Shown here: piece after piece, positions 46,752-59,370 of the stretch | Layout: each line of letters opens with the position of its first letter | Numbering within the stretch: the stretch's first letter is position 1 | Source: Fusarium oxysporum f. sp. lycopersici 4287 | Taxonomy: Eukaryota; Ascomycota; Sordariomycetes; Hypocreales; Nectriaceae | Assembly: GCF_000149955.1 (NCBI RefSeq) | Contig: NC_030993.1 | Coordinates: 3,278,743-3,342,742, forward strand | Length of the DNA stretch: 64,000 nt | Reading direction: 5' to 3' | The notes under the pieces: generated by a model | Databases searched by the model: none | What the model saw: the letters and a program-made list of their open reading frames with translations, nothing else | Told to the model about the DNA's origin: nothing | Program-made: the position numbers and the translations under genes

Positions 46752-46790
46752 TTAGAGATGTATGAGGCGCAGGCAGCGATGTTCCACCAT
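46752..46790 (-). promoter_or_regulatory. Candidate upstream ORF in hacA leader
   Basis: A 12-codon ORF (MVEHRCLRLIHL) ends 110 bases before the hacA ATG. In Aspergillus and Trichoderma hacA/hac1, a uORF in a long leader limits translation and is lost by leader truncation during ER stress. Whether this transcript starts far enough upstream is unknown. Confidence 0.4.
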
Positions 46791-49700
46791 CACAAGACTT
46801 GGCCAAAGTGTGAGTCAGTGACTAGACTTTGATTGCGTCTGCCTTGATCAACTATGAGTCAGGTCAGGTGATGGTGATGACGATGTGGAAAGGAGCTTCA
46901 AGAGGAAGAGGACAGGTGTTCACTCTGTATTAGCGACCTTAATTGCTGGGTGCTTGTCGGTTTGGGAATGGAAAGGTCAACTTGGTAGGAGCGGGCAGGC
47001 CCTCTTTATCTCTTGAGGACACGTTGAGAGTTTGGAGGGGCAAGGCTCGGTAGATGTAACTGCCTGAGGCACCAACCCCTGAGATGGGGTACCAAGACTA
47101 CCCCCTGAAGTCGTTTTGCGAGCCTAAAGAGGGAAGGTGCTCTCGGATAGGACCCTTCTGGTGCCGGGATGCACTGGTGCACTTCGCTACCCGGCCCCTC
47201 CTGGAACAGGCTTTCAGGGGGCGCAAGTTACGCCACCGAGCGACACGCACCTCGACTGCAGGGGGGCTTAGGAATCTGCCCCACAGCGCATGCCGTAGGT
47301 CTCATTGGCGGAATACGATCTGACACAGCGCTGTCCGGGCCTGTACGGAGCCCCATCGACCGTTCGAGTTTCCAAAAAAAGGGGGTTGATCAATCGGAGG
47401 CCGTGAGACCTTGGGTTCAGTCCGCCCGTTAGTTAGTTGACGGGCCTGACGGAGCACTGAGCCTGCGGTGCCAGAAACGCCGTTCTTTGTTCAGTAGGTG
47501 ACGGACCTTGTAGCTCCTTGTGCCTCATTTTGAGGATGGTGCGATGATCCATTGCGGAGAGATTGTACTCGGTACTCGTGGTGGGTGCACGAGAATAACG
47601 ATCAATAACTCAAAAGCTGATGAGGCTCGTGTAACAAACCACAGACCCCGTGTTGGTGGCTTTAATTTTAGAGAACGCGAGAGATGTAATAATACCTGCG
47701 TAAGATAAGCCCAAAAACTGCCGATTCTCATGAATACGCTTCAGCCATTTCTCCCTGTGGGTGGTGCAGCCCGTGCATTCCCATGGAGGAGAAAAGGCTA
47801 TTGAAATGTCGTGATCCCCTCTTCTTGATAATAACCACTGATATGGATCTACATCATCAACTCAACAAGAGGCTTTCATCAACTCTATTCCGCAGGTAGT
47901 TATTCACACTTTGCAGAGTTTAGCATGGCCCTATAGCATGTTTGTTTCCCCCGAGGCGTCTTATTCTGCACAATGACGAGATCTCAAAGTATGGATACAC
48001 CAAAGGAAAATGGGCGAAGGAGGTCGAAGGAATGGATCCGACAACCACACAATTCTAGGTGCCTCCCACTGTAATTCCTCTGCCCAGCGCTCACGATATG
48101 GAGAGTCCTAGGCTTTTACCTTAGTTTTTCGTACACAGTCAGCTATTGTCAGCTCTCCACCAAACCCACCAATCCACCCAAGCCACGCAGGGAGAAAATC
48201 CACAGACTCAAGTTTATTCATGCAGGGCATCATCATTTCTCTCGTTATCGTCGATGATGGCTGCCAAGGGAGAAGAGAGAGAGAAAGCGGTGTTGAAAAG
48301 CCATCAGCTCTTTGAGGTCCGTTGGTATGTGGCCAAAAGGAGCTCAACATAACCCTCAGGCAGAGGGTCTCTTTGCAATCAACCATCAAACTCAAAGCAA
48401 ATGATGGACAGGCCAATGGAACAGCTCAGTAATTATCGTGACCCCTCCTGTAGTGAAAGCCTCGTAAACAACGGAAACAATATCACGGCGCCTCAGGAAA
48501 CATTATCGGTGTTACTGCTACTGCTGCTGCTACGTGACAGACGAGACTTGTAACGAAGCATTTGTATGCACACTTCGTAAGACGACGTCGTCTCTTGTAT
48601 AAGCGGTCATGGCCCAACCTAGAAGCTGGGCTGACGCTGGCTGACGCCTCATCAAGTGGAGTTTGCTCTTTCGCGTGTGTTCCAAGAAAAGAACTGCCTG
48701 AAGCTAACTAAGCTGCTGGTGTTGCTGCTATTGTACCGCCGGCCCTACCGGGGACGCATCCGTCATCCACCAAAATACCACCTCCTCCATTTGTTTCGCT
48801 GGCTCTGGAATCTCAAGGCCTCCATATTATCCACCAAATGCCCCATCTTGCCATCATCGACAGTCGCTCATCTTGGCTCTGTTTCCTTGATTGCTGAGAT
48901 CGTCAGGCTCTCAGAGCTTAGTCTTGAGGCTACCAGTTTCAGAACTATTTTACTTTTCGTCAAGCTTTGCATTTGAGTTCAGCTTACGCAGGGACAAACT
49001 CTCAAGCGATGAATGTAACAAAGAACCTTGATAAGTCGGTCTGGTCTGATATGCATTAAGATTGGCGATATAATCGCGAATCCCCTCACCAGATTCTCCA
49101 CTGCCGAGATACCTGTCTGTAGATGCGGTGAACTGACCTCTGGACTGTCGGTTTTGTTGAGCTCCCTTGATTGCTGGGATTGTTAGGTCCGTGAATCAAA
49201 GTCTCAAGTAAAGTTCAGCTTTGGGTCTTCAAGCCTCAATACCGAATTGGGATGGAACATGCAGATTTTCTCATTCGTGAAGATGGTCGATTCCCATTCT
49301 CCAATTCACCGGTTCTTCGGTCGAGCTCCCTTGTAGTGCTACGGATCGCCTCCCCGCGACCTGGAATGGAACGCTACTTTAGTTCTCTGAGAGACTGAGA
49401 CCTGCCAATGCCAATGCCATGCAGCTGGGACCTCGCTACGAAATGGGGCTCCTTTTCTTGGCGAGACTTGGACTGAACAAGACAAGACAAGACAAGATCT
49501 CGTCCGTCTCGAGCGGGAGGGAAGGGGATGGATCTAGGCGAATCTACCAGCCGCCCATCCCATCCCATCACTTCACTTCAGCCCAAGGGATTCCCTCTTC
49601 GAGACACGGAAGGGGGAGACATGCCAACGGTTAAAGTCGCAGGGAGAAACGTTCAACCTCTTCTGCCTCTGCCCTCGTTTCTGGCATGTCTCAGGAGCAC

Positions 49701-51753
49701 CATGTTTCACTGTAAGTGATCTTCCCGTTCACTGCCCCGTCAGAGATATCGTTCGACCCTGATCGTCAAAGAACCCCCTTTCCTGATCCCTCGAACCCAA
49801 GGATGCCGATAGTCTATCCCTTTTAGCCTGTCCAGCTCGCCTCTCGTCCCTAGCTCCCACGATAGTTCTTCCGCCGGAGATATAGTCCATACCATAGTCA
49901 GACCATAGATTCGCGCGCCAGTGATTGAGGGTCTGGACGCAAGAGGAGCTGGTGGAGATTCTCATTCCAAAACGTAGCGTAACCCCTGGTTTGCAATATC
50001 GGGCTCATCTGAGCTTAATTGAACCAATTAATTAATCTCAAACCTGTGCTCTATTGTCGGGGCCGTATCGAATATTATCTTCATCTCTGACTTACGCCAT
50101 GTCCTATCAAAGAATCTCATCTCATATTCGACGCGTTCCCCATTGCGTCAGGTTGGCCGCCCCGTACTTTTGTTAGTATCGGAAGACGATGGAAGCACAG
50201 TGAACCCACTTCCTCTCACGATCAGACATGTCCCATATGAATTGCTCATCTCCAATCTCATCCCCATGCCTGAGTCAAGTCTCATCAGCTAAAACTTCAG
50301 CATTGATCACTTTCCAACCGCTGTTTTCGCCCAGCCTCTTCGCGTGCGACCGCTGCGGCACCACCCGCCGCCCCTTAACCAAGCGTTACTAGGACCAGAC
50401 ATTGAGTGAGAAACAGACTCGGATCGCAGCAAGTCCAAGCTTGGACTCCTCAGGATAATTGCTCGTTTGTTGCGCAACGAAATGTATAGTACGCGGCGAC
50501 GCGCAAATCGGCATGTGGGATATTAATGCTTATCACCCAACCCGAACTGCCGATTGTCAAGATATCTCTGGGCCGGTCTTATAACGACCCTCGCTACCAT
50601 GCCTCGATTCTTGCAACAGAACTTCCACATACCGAGGACCCAGTAATTTGCGGCCGCCCTGGGGATGTCACAACGGCCGCTGCTCTTGAACGGGATCCTC
50701 AGTCCTACGGCTTCTCGTAGAGTTTATGCCCGTTCCCTTGAGGTCACTGACGTTTGTCGTTTGTTGTTTCTTGGTAGCTGAATCCTGCCATTGACTCGTT
50801 AATGGCCGTTGAAGTCCATGTTTCATATCCAGTATTTTTAGAATGATCTCATGTTGTAGCAACTTTATATCTTGAAACAATTGTAGCCCAACGAAGCGTA
50901 TAAGTCACCGAACCTGAGGCGATGTTTCAGCGTCGTTTCAATAATCATCGCATCTTGAATCGTTAAGCCGAAAGTCGTTCGTTCTTGCTAAATGTGAATC
51001 TACTGTTAGGTCCTCCCTTCGTGTAAGTTTTTGTGTGCGTCGTTCCAGAAGCTCGAGTTGCTCGTTCACTGCTTAAGCCATAGTAGCTCGTTGGGTGGAA
51101 TATTATACAAGGGACAGCCAATTCTTTCGGTATTCATACCTTATGGTGCTAATAAGTATCTCTTAAGTTGTATAAGACGGCAGTGCATGTGGCATCATTG
51201 GTTAACATACACTCGAACATATGTCAAGGCCATTCAGTCTTTGACTGGCAATTTTGCTGCATATTGTCCAGTATCCTCATAAGGCCGTATGATGTCATGG
51301 CTAGGTCACTATTAGCACCAGAGACAGTCAATTGAGCATCTCCATGATCGTCAGAAAAACACTACTGTTAAACCATTATTACCCGTCAATGTTCGTTGTT
51401 GATGAATTCGCTGATTAACTTCGGTCAAAACTACCCTAGATCAATGTAACAAGCCTTCTTCCAGTGGCTGTGCAAAGCCACAATCAGAGTCTTATCAGTT
51501 CCGCCAAAATTATCCGTCGCCGTTCGTTGCGTCATTCGCCCACTTCTCCAGCCTGTCTTTCGTCCCGCATTCAACCATCCCATCGCAAGCCAAGTCAAGT
51601 TCCGATTCTAGGCCTTCGGCGCTTCCATGCCTACCTAAAGTTTACACTCACATGACATTTACAACCTCTTCCAACTTTACTCCTCAACCGTAAAAAAAAA
51701 AAAAAAAAACAACCTCTTCCTCTACGACTTCTACCATCAACCAACCACCTACA
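46791..51753. other. Long intergenic region upstream of hacA and DID2
   Basis: About 5 kb without a supportable protein gene. It contains the promoters of two divergent genes. A 23-base imperfect repeat occurs at 48885-48907 and 49165-49187 (three transition differences). A run of 18 A lies at 51692-51709 in the probable DID2 leader. Frames such as 48108-48416 on the minus strand lack any support. Confidence 0.5.
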
Positions 51754-52425
51754 ATGGCGAACCGTCAGATGGCCCGCGACATGCAAGTCGAGTTCCAGGC
51801 TCGCTTCCAAGCCAAGCAGGCTCGCCGCGAGGCTCAAAAGGCAGCCAAGCAGGACCCCATCCTGAAGAAGCAGATCCAGGACCTTCTCAAGAAGGGCGAG
51901 ACGCAGAAGGCTTATCAGAAGGCCAAGATGCTGCTGTCGAAGCAGGCGCTTGCTCAGCAGATGGATCAGATGGCTGATATGGCCGAGTTGTCTGCTGCGC
52001 AGATTCAGGCCAACAACTCGATGAACCGCATGACACAGATGATGGCCCAGTCATCACGAACTATGAATGTGGCCCAGAAGAACACCAACCCCGAAAAGGT
52101 GAGCACATTGTTATCCATACAATATCGACCGACACTAACAGTAGCCTAGACCCTCGTTACTCTCGAGCAGTTCAAGCAGCAAAACGAAGAATACGCCATG
52201 TCCAACGGCATCTACCAAGACGCCATCACCCAGTCTACCTCCACCCAAGTCGGCGAGGATGCTGTCCACGAACTTCTCGGCAAGCTTGCCGACGACGCTG
52301 GCCTTGAGCTCAGCAAGGAACTCAACCAAGCGACACCTTCGAACGCCGAACCCCAGCAGACCAACGAGCCTACTGCTGAGGAGGAGGATAAGCTCCAGCA
52401 GAGGCTGCGAGCCCTGCGTGCATAG
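51754..52425 (+). CDS. DID2: ESCRT-III-associated protein Did2/Vps46 (CHMP1)
   Basis: Did2 recruits the AAA ATPase Vps4 to ESCRT-III on endosomes and is needed for multivesicular body sorting and endosome motility. Exons 51754-52098 and 52150-52425 give 206 residues; the 51-nt intron has a GTGAGC donor, a CTAAC branch and CCTAG acceptor. Family features are the basic helical N-terminus (VEFQARFQAKQARREAQKAA), a Met/Gln-rich helix, and a C-terminal MIM1 motif for the Vps4 MIT domain (EEDKLQQRLRALRA). Length is normal for CHMP1. An A18 run precedes the start by about 45 bases. The gene converges with SKI2 and appears intact. Confidence 0.92.
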
Positions 52426-52742
52426 TCTTGCTGCTCGTCACAGGACTTGCCTCGTTTGGCACTTTTTAACTCCAATTATTTTATGCGATAGGGTGGCATG
52501 ACAAATTCATCATGATCAACTTTTGGAGAGGTACGTTTTCTTGGTCAAGGTTTGGCGTTGGGGTTTCTGGTGGCGACATAAATTCATCTTCATCTCCAAC
52601 TTCGAGAATGAAGGCAATTTTTCTTTATTGTTTATCAATATCATACATTAGACATGACACTCGCACTCCCTTTTCTCCTACATGCTCGTGACGTACATTG
52701 CACGCTCCGTACAAATGCCAGATACTCCAAACCATGCTGGGC
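52426..52742. other. Short intergenic, convergent 3' ends
   Basis: The 317 bases separate the DID2 and SKI2 stop codons and hold both 3' UTRs. Nothing else seen. Confidence 0.6.
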
Positions 52743-55700
52743 TTACATGTAGAGACTTGCCACTGCTGTGATATCCCTCTTGATCATTTCCTGTGCCTGT
52801 TGCATCTTCTGATATAGTTCGGGATCACCCACAATTCTCGCCGCGTTCTTCACCTCGCGACATGTCTCATCCAGTCGTGTAATCGTTCGTACAATCGTGC
52901 CTTCAAGGACGTCGGTCAAGCCGGTGATGTTCTTGAAGCTCATACCTCGAGCCCACTCGTAGACCACTTCCATGATTCCGAACCGTGGTCGAGAAACAAA
53001 GTCATTTGAGTCATCAGCAGACTGAATGACTTGCAGTCGGGTCTGCACATCGTTCACCTTCTCGGAGATGGCAACAATCTTCTCCTTTCCTCGCTCGAGG
53101 TTGCCAGTCAGGGATGGTTCTATGTCGGTCTTCTCTTGGAATACAAACGCCGAAAGGAGAGCGGCAATTTCGGCGGGTTCGTAGTCGGCGAGGACGTTGT
53201 CAAGAATGAGCTCAGTCAGGACCAGTTCATCACCAGAATGAATCTCGCAGGCGACCTTGCCCTTGAGCTGGATCCGAGTGGCATCATCGATGAAGCCAAG
53301 TTCCTTAAGCACTTGAACTCGCTGTTCGTAATCGGGTAGAAGTTGAAGGTTCTGATCAGACAATGACTGCTTCAGCTGAGAGATATGATCCTTGATGAGC
53401 CACTCATCGTGACACATAGCGAACTGTCCATATCGTTAGGACTGAGGTCTTTCAAGGAGGTTGAGGTAAACTTACGTGCTTCAAGAAGTCTGGACACTTC
53501 TCAGCCGGTGAATTCGATATCGTCTTGACCAACTCAACTCTCTTCTCCACAATCTCCTGTAGTTGCAATTGCTTGATTCGAGAGAGATCGAGTTCCTCCC
53601 ATCGATCGTCCCACGAACCACAAAGCTCTTGCAGTTTGTCCTTCGCTTTCTGATAGCCATCTCCGCCCTGGAAGATCTCAGGAACAATACCCTTGGTCAC
53701 CCATCTTGTGAGACACTCCACGTCACTTAGAGGAACGTGAAGAGTCTTGGTCTGCACTCGCTTCTTACTCTTGGGAAGTTCGTGGAGGTACTTGCGGAAT
53801 GCAGGGATGAAAGGAAGCTGATCGGTAGCATCTCGTCGATCTCGAAGTGACTTGATGGCGCATACGTGTAGTGTTGGATCCTCCGTCGTTCCTTTATTAC
53901 TAACTCCGTCTGCGAGGAGGATGCCGATAGAGCGAATGCCGTCCCAGTTGAAGACGACAAGGCGGTGCTGAGAGAACATTCTACGTCCAATGGGGATAGA
54001 TAGCAGACCCTTGTACAGCTCAAATGTGAGTCTTTTGAAGTCTTGGGAAGCTTGATGGCATTCATCCATCGAGACGTCGCAGATCTTGCAAGAATCTCTC
54101 TTGACCTTGGCCAAATCTGCTTGCGCTAGCTTCACGTCCTTCTCGTGTTCGGGGAGCAACTGTTGAGTGGCGTGTTCAGAGAAACTGCGCTTGATCATCT
54201 CTTCGATCTTCAACGCCTCCACTCGGAGGAGATTTAGAATCATGTTGTATGTCAGTCGGAACTGTGACCGCAACTTAGACGGCTCTCCCAGAATCATGTT
54301 TCGGAGATCTGCAACAGGAGGGGCATCGTCCAAGCCTCCTGGTGGCACAATGATGACTGAACCAACAGTATCCAGACCACGACGACCAGCACGACCGGCC
54401 ATCTGAGTGTACTCTCCTGGTAATAGATTTCGGAACGAGTGTCCGTCATGCTTACGGTATCCAGAGAATACTACTGTTCGTGTAGGAAGGTTAAGACCCA
54501 TAGCAAATGTTTCTGTAGCGAACAGTACCTTGACCAATGTCTGGGCGAACAAGATCTCAACCAGCTCCTTGACAATGGGCAACAGTCCACCATGATGAAC
54601 AGCAATGCCTCGGCTTAGAAGTTCCCTCAACCTGATGATCTGTGGAAGCTGTCGGTCGTCAGGCTTTAACCGCGCAACTGATTTTTCGATGATCATGTGA
54701 ATATGGCTCTTCTCAGCAGCAGTGCAGAAGTCTTGGTTGCTGAGGGCATCTGCGTTCTCCTCACATCGCTTTTTCGAGAAGACGAAGATACAAGCTGGCA
54801 GGAGAGTTGACTTCTTGAGATACTGGACAAGATGAACCCAAAGGTTCTTGTCTTGCGCAACAGATGTGAAACCTCCAGCACGACCCCCACGACCCATGTG
54901 ACCTGGAGCATGGCTTGCTCGTGGTGGTCCGCCCCGACCACGTTGCTGATTACCTCCTCTCTGCTGTTGACCTCCTCCACGTCCACCACGCTGGGGACCG
55001 CCTCGTTGAGTACCACCACGTTGATTGCCACGAGGATTGCCTCCACGAGTGGCGACAGTAGTCTCTGCAGGCTTCGGCTTGTCCTTTCCTTGAATAGCAA
55101 AGTGTGCGTCCTTCCAGCCCTTTTCGATGAACTTCTTCTCTGAGTCAACGATCTTGTGGATGTTTTTTCCTGCCCAGAGATAATGCTCCAGGGGAACGGG
55201 TCGCTTCGGTGTAGAAATAACGTAGATGTCTTTCTGCTTCGTTCGTCCGACCCACGAAGCAAACTCCTTAGTGTTTGGAACTGTGGCGGACAGTAGAATG
55301 AGAGACACATGTTCGGGCAGCATGATAATGACCTCTTCCCAGACAACACCTCGCTCAAAATCGTTGACATAGTGGACTTCGTCGAAGATAACAAACTCGA
55401 CGTCTCGGATCAGATCAGCTCCTCGGTAGAGCATACTTCGAAGAATTTCCGTTGTCATGATGAGGCAACTAGCCTCAGGATTGATCTGAACATCACCAGT
55501 GAGAATACCCACCTCGTCAAAGGTCTGTCGAAAGTCGCGGAACTTCTGGTTACTCAGTGCCTTGATTGGCGAAGTGTAAATGGCCTTCGTCATGTGTTTA
55601 GCAGCCAGTGCGATTGCGTACTCTGCTACAACAGTCTTGCCAGCTGAAGTATGCGCTGCAACGAATACTGAATCGCCGTTCTCCAGGTGGTACACTGCTT

Positions 55701-56622
55701 CCTTCTGGAAAGTGTCGAGTTCGAAAGGCCACTCTCTAGCCATGTCAGGTACGAGCTCTCTGAAGTTGGACATATCATGGTTAATGTCGACCATATGCGC
55801 CCACTCGCGACCGGCCTTGCGAGCACTCGAGGCTGCAAGAACTCCATGAGGTTCCAGGGCGGGGAACTCAACAGGCAGAATGTCGTCGATATCATCGCCA
55901 TCCTCACCATTTTCGTCGGGAGTTGCATCCGGAGTAGTAACGTCTGTTGAAGCTTCATTACCACCTTCTTCGACCTTGGCGTCTTCTGGGTCTTCTTCGA
56001 GTACCTTCTTAACAGCGTTCGCATCTTCTTGGCTGATACTTGTCTTTTTCTTAGTGAAGTCAATTCCTCTGCTCATTCCAGGAGCCTTCTCTAGTAGTCC
56101 ACCCTCGGCACCAAGCTGGATCACTCGTTCAAGCTTGTTTCCTGTAGAGCTAGTCTCTGTAGCCCCTCCTGTAATACCTGTGTGAACTTGATCCTCAAAT
56201 GCCGCCGTTGCTTCGATACCCTCAAGACCACCAGGAGCGAAGGGAAAGAAGCCCGCGGCGCCTCTCACGAAGTCAGCCCGGTTGGCAGGCTTTCGGGACA
56301 GACTTGTCGAGTTCTTGGCCGTGGCACTGTTTGCGGGGACAGTGACGTTCTTGTAGCCTGTAACACGACCTTCAAGTCCATGACGCTGGAATCTGGTGAG
56401 AGTTCGAGTATGCGGCGGTGCAACTTTGTAAAGCGAAGTGTAATCGGCCTCATAATCCCATCGCTGCTGAAGTCGGTTGAGCCACTCTGGTGAGAACTCA
56501 GGCGAGGGTGAGAGGAGGAGCTCTTCTAGGTGTCGCTTGAGCGCCTCTGGATCTTGAGTTGCAGGTTGGCGTTGACCGGTCTCTTCAGACCCTCTTTCAA
56601 GGAGAGCGTCGATACCAGCCAT
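52743..56622 (-). CDS. SKI2: Ski2 RNA helicase of the Ski complex
   Basis: Ski2 is the DExH helicase that with Ski3 and Ski8 feeds cytoplasmic mRNA into the exosome for 3'-5' decay. Exons 56622-53476 and 53423-52743 with a 52-nt intron give 1275 residues, normal for the family. Motifs in order: Walker A AAHTSAGKTVV (~322-332), FDEVHYVND (~413-421), LLSATVPN (~443-450), MAGRAGRRG, and a C-terminal DSHCT domain (FGIMEVVYEWARGMSF). The N-terminal Ski2 region includes ELLLSPSPEFSPEWLNRLQQ. An Arg/Gly/Gln-rich stretch at about residues 526-583, in the insertion (arch) region, resembles RGG RNA-binding repeats; it is the main variation here. No lesion seen. I prefer Ski2 to Mtr4 because of the N-terminal segment and RWDYEADYTSLYKV. 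Confidence 0.93.
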
Positions 56623-57211
56623 GCCTATTAATCTTGAATCAGTTTATAGGCAAAACTGTGAGGTTGAATTCGTTATGGTAAAATGAATATTGAAGTGATG
56701 AAAGCTCCAAGTTAAAACTGCCCCACCATTGACGTTGGTGATTCTGACATTCATGGCGGGACACTTGAGAGCTTACAGCTCCACTTTGACTACCCTATAC
56801 CTTTCAAACACATTTTCGATCCAGATGTTTGACAGGACTAAGTCTCTAAAACTGTAGAAGACGGTGACATTAAACAGGCCTTAGTTGCAAAGACACGGTA
56901 AACTTCAAACACAGGTCACAGTCATGGATGCACAAAAGTGAATTGGTAGATCATTAATAAGACGGCTGCTATGCCCTGACTATACACGGCAACACGCGGT
57001 AAAATTACATTTCCCTTCCCTTCCGCACGTCTATCAAAAAAGTGTCCATCAAATACGCCAATTGGATCAGATTTTCATCCGCATCGCAATTCATATGCCA
57101 CGATGGGTAGCATGAAGCAAGCCCTGTCATACACAATACGTAGGCATGGGCGTCGACCTGACGTGCTCAAGCAGGTAAGCTATATTCTCTCTCAACCCTC
57201 ATTTCTCTTTT
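56623..57211. other. Intergenic, no gene seen
   Basis: About 590 bases containing the SKI2 promoter and the PDB1 3' UTR. No repeat or RNA gene recognised. Confidence 0.5.
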
Positions 57212-58440
57212 TTACAGACGGAGGACCTTGGCGGCGTAGTCCTCAATCAGCTGCTCAGTGGGGAATGACATCTCCTCGAGCTTCTGGGCGTAAGGGGTAG
57301 GGACCTCAGCACCGGTGACACGGGCAGCAGGGGCATCGAGGTAGTCGAAGCCGTACTCCATTGTCAAGGCGAGGATCTCAGATCCGACACCGAAGGCAGG
57401 GTAGCCAGACTCGACGGACAGGAGACGACCGGTCTTCTTGACGGACTGGATGATGGTCTCAACATCGAGAGGCTTGATGGATCGCAGGTTGATAACCTCA
57501 ACCTCGACACCGTACTTCTTCTTGAGGTTCTCGGCGGCAACGAGAGACTGGCCAACGGTGCGGCCGAGGGTGACAATGGTCAGGTCCTTGCCGGATCGCT
57601 CAATCTTGGCCTTACCGAAGGAAATGACGAAGTCGTCCTTCTGGGCAGCCTCGGACATGGGGAAGCTCTGTCCGTACATCAACTCGTTCTCGAGAACAAC
57701 GACGGGGTTGGGGTCGCGGATGGCGGCCTTCAGGAGACCCTTGGCATCCTCGGAGTTCCAGGGAGAGACGACCTTGAGACCGGGGATGCTGCCGTACCAG
57801 GCGGAGTAGTCCTGGGAGTGCTGAGCGCCGACACCAGCAGCGAAGCCGTTGGGGCCACGGAAGGTGATGTTGCAAGGCTGGATACCACCAGACATGTAGA
57901 GGGTCTTGGCAGCAGAGTTGATGATCTGATCGATGGCCTGCATGGCGAAGTTGAAGGTCATGAACTCACACTAGATTGGTGAAGCACAACGGTTAGAGTC
58001 TCGAGCAATCACAATGCGGAAGCTGAGATACTTACGACAGGGTGAAGACCACTGAGGGCAGCACCAACAGCGAGACCACAGAAACCAGACTCAGTAATGG
58101 GAGTGTCAATGACACGCTTCTCACCGAAGCGGTCGAGAAGACCCTTGGTCACCTTGTAGGCACCGTTGTACTGAGCAACCTCCTCACCGAGAATGAAGAC
58201 CTTCTCGTTCTGCTCAAGCTCCTCAGCGAGAGCCTCGTTGAGCGCATCTCGGACAGTGACCTCCTTGACACCAGAGCTCTGGCCGTCGGCGTAGGATCGG
58301 GTCTGGGCGGAACCGAAGACAACAGGTCGAGCAAGAGCAGCGCGAGCGATGGCAGACTGGGCGAACGAAGGGGCAGCGGGAGCGCGAAGAGCCCGGGTCG
58401 AAGCAGCTAGGCGAGCTGCGGGTCGGAGAATGCGAGACAT
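57212..58440 (-). CDS. PDB1: Pyruvate dehydrogenase E1 component, beta subunit
   Basis: The beta subunit of mitochondrial pyruvate dehydrogenase E1, which with the alpha subunit and thiamine diphosphate decarboxylates pyruvate. Exons 58440-58036 and 57970-57212 give 387 residues; the 65-nt intron has a GTAAGT donor and CTAG acceptor. The first ~40 residues are Ala/Arg-rich, a mitochondrial targeting peptide. The mature protein opens with [20 protein letters not shown] and includes [39 protein letters not shown] and [17 protein letters not shown], all typical of the E1 beta family. The C-terminal transketolase-like domain is complete. Codon use is strongly biased to C-ending codons, as expected for a highly expressed gene. 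Confidence 0.95.
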
Positions 58441-59370
58441 GATGTGCGGCGGTTTGTTGAACAAGTCAATTGACCGTGGAGTCGGAGAGGAGGAGGTCGG
58501 ACGGTCGACGGGAAAGAGAGAACAGAACTTGAAAGACAAGAAGCTGCAGTGGACAGCCTTCTCTTAATTCCCTGGTTGTCGACTTTGACGTGGGAATTGA
58601 AAATGGTGATGAACTGAAGTTGGTGTTGAGAGATGGAACAGGTCGGGTTGAGAGAGGGAATTTCACCGAACAACGCTTTCGCTGGCCAGCTATCAGTTTT
58701 TTTTTGGGGCCAGTCGGTACGTATCGTGCCGGAACTGCGAGGTACCTAAGCCCTCACCAATTTCGGGTGACTAATGGGGTACCCGCTCACCAAAACCCCC
58801 GAGTGAGCCTCCGTTAGCTCGGGGCAGCTTTATCCCTCTCTTGCTCCCCGCCTACAGCGACTTTGATGCGACCCATGCCACTCGCTGCAGCACTGTTTTC
58901 GAAGGGTAGCCTACTAGCGCTGAAGCACCTATCACAGCTCAGAACAGAACCCTCCGACCCATTTCGAAAGTCTGTTGGGGGATCCAGGGGCGCATTGGGG
59001 GACCATTTATCTCCACCAAAAACTTGAAAACTGAGTGCTTTATCTGCTTAAACACAGTCAGATGACGGTACCGGAGAAACAAGAAACCGCTAATAAGAGA
59101 TCACCTCAGTATCGAATGTTGATATGATTCAATTAATGTTGTTATCATGGCCAAGCAGGCTATCAATGACAAGAAATTTGAAATTGTATGGTATGTATAT
59201 TACAATTATAAGCCAGTATTGTCCCCAAACTCCTCTGCCTTCTGGATCCTCTATATCTTGAGGCCGGCCACTTCATATATGTATGCATCATCAGCCAGCA
59301 TGATTTAAATGCCCTTTTATCTTCATAAGATGTTTTTGTTTTGGAATTTTGTTGTCATAAGCCTGTTGCT
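58441..59370. other. Intergenic with GC-rich inverted repeats
   Basis: About 930 bases. Upstream of PDB1, at about 58720-58830, short GC-rich inverted repeats occur (for example GCTCAC with GTGAGC at about 58786-58807), perhaps promoter elements. The rest is AT-richer 3' flank of ERG6. No gene seen. Confidence 0.5.

Noticed and set aside
47041..47500. GC-rich stretch suspected to be a structured RNA gene
   Set aside because: It matches none of the conserved snRNA, tRNA or 5S signatures I know, and no terminal pairing was apparent.
48108..48416. 102-codon minus frame in the hacA-DID2 intergenic region
   Set aside because: No recognisable motif; composition gives no reason to prefer it over other chance frames nearby.
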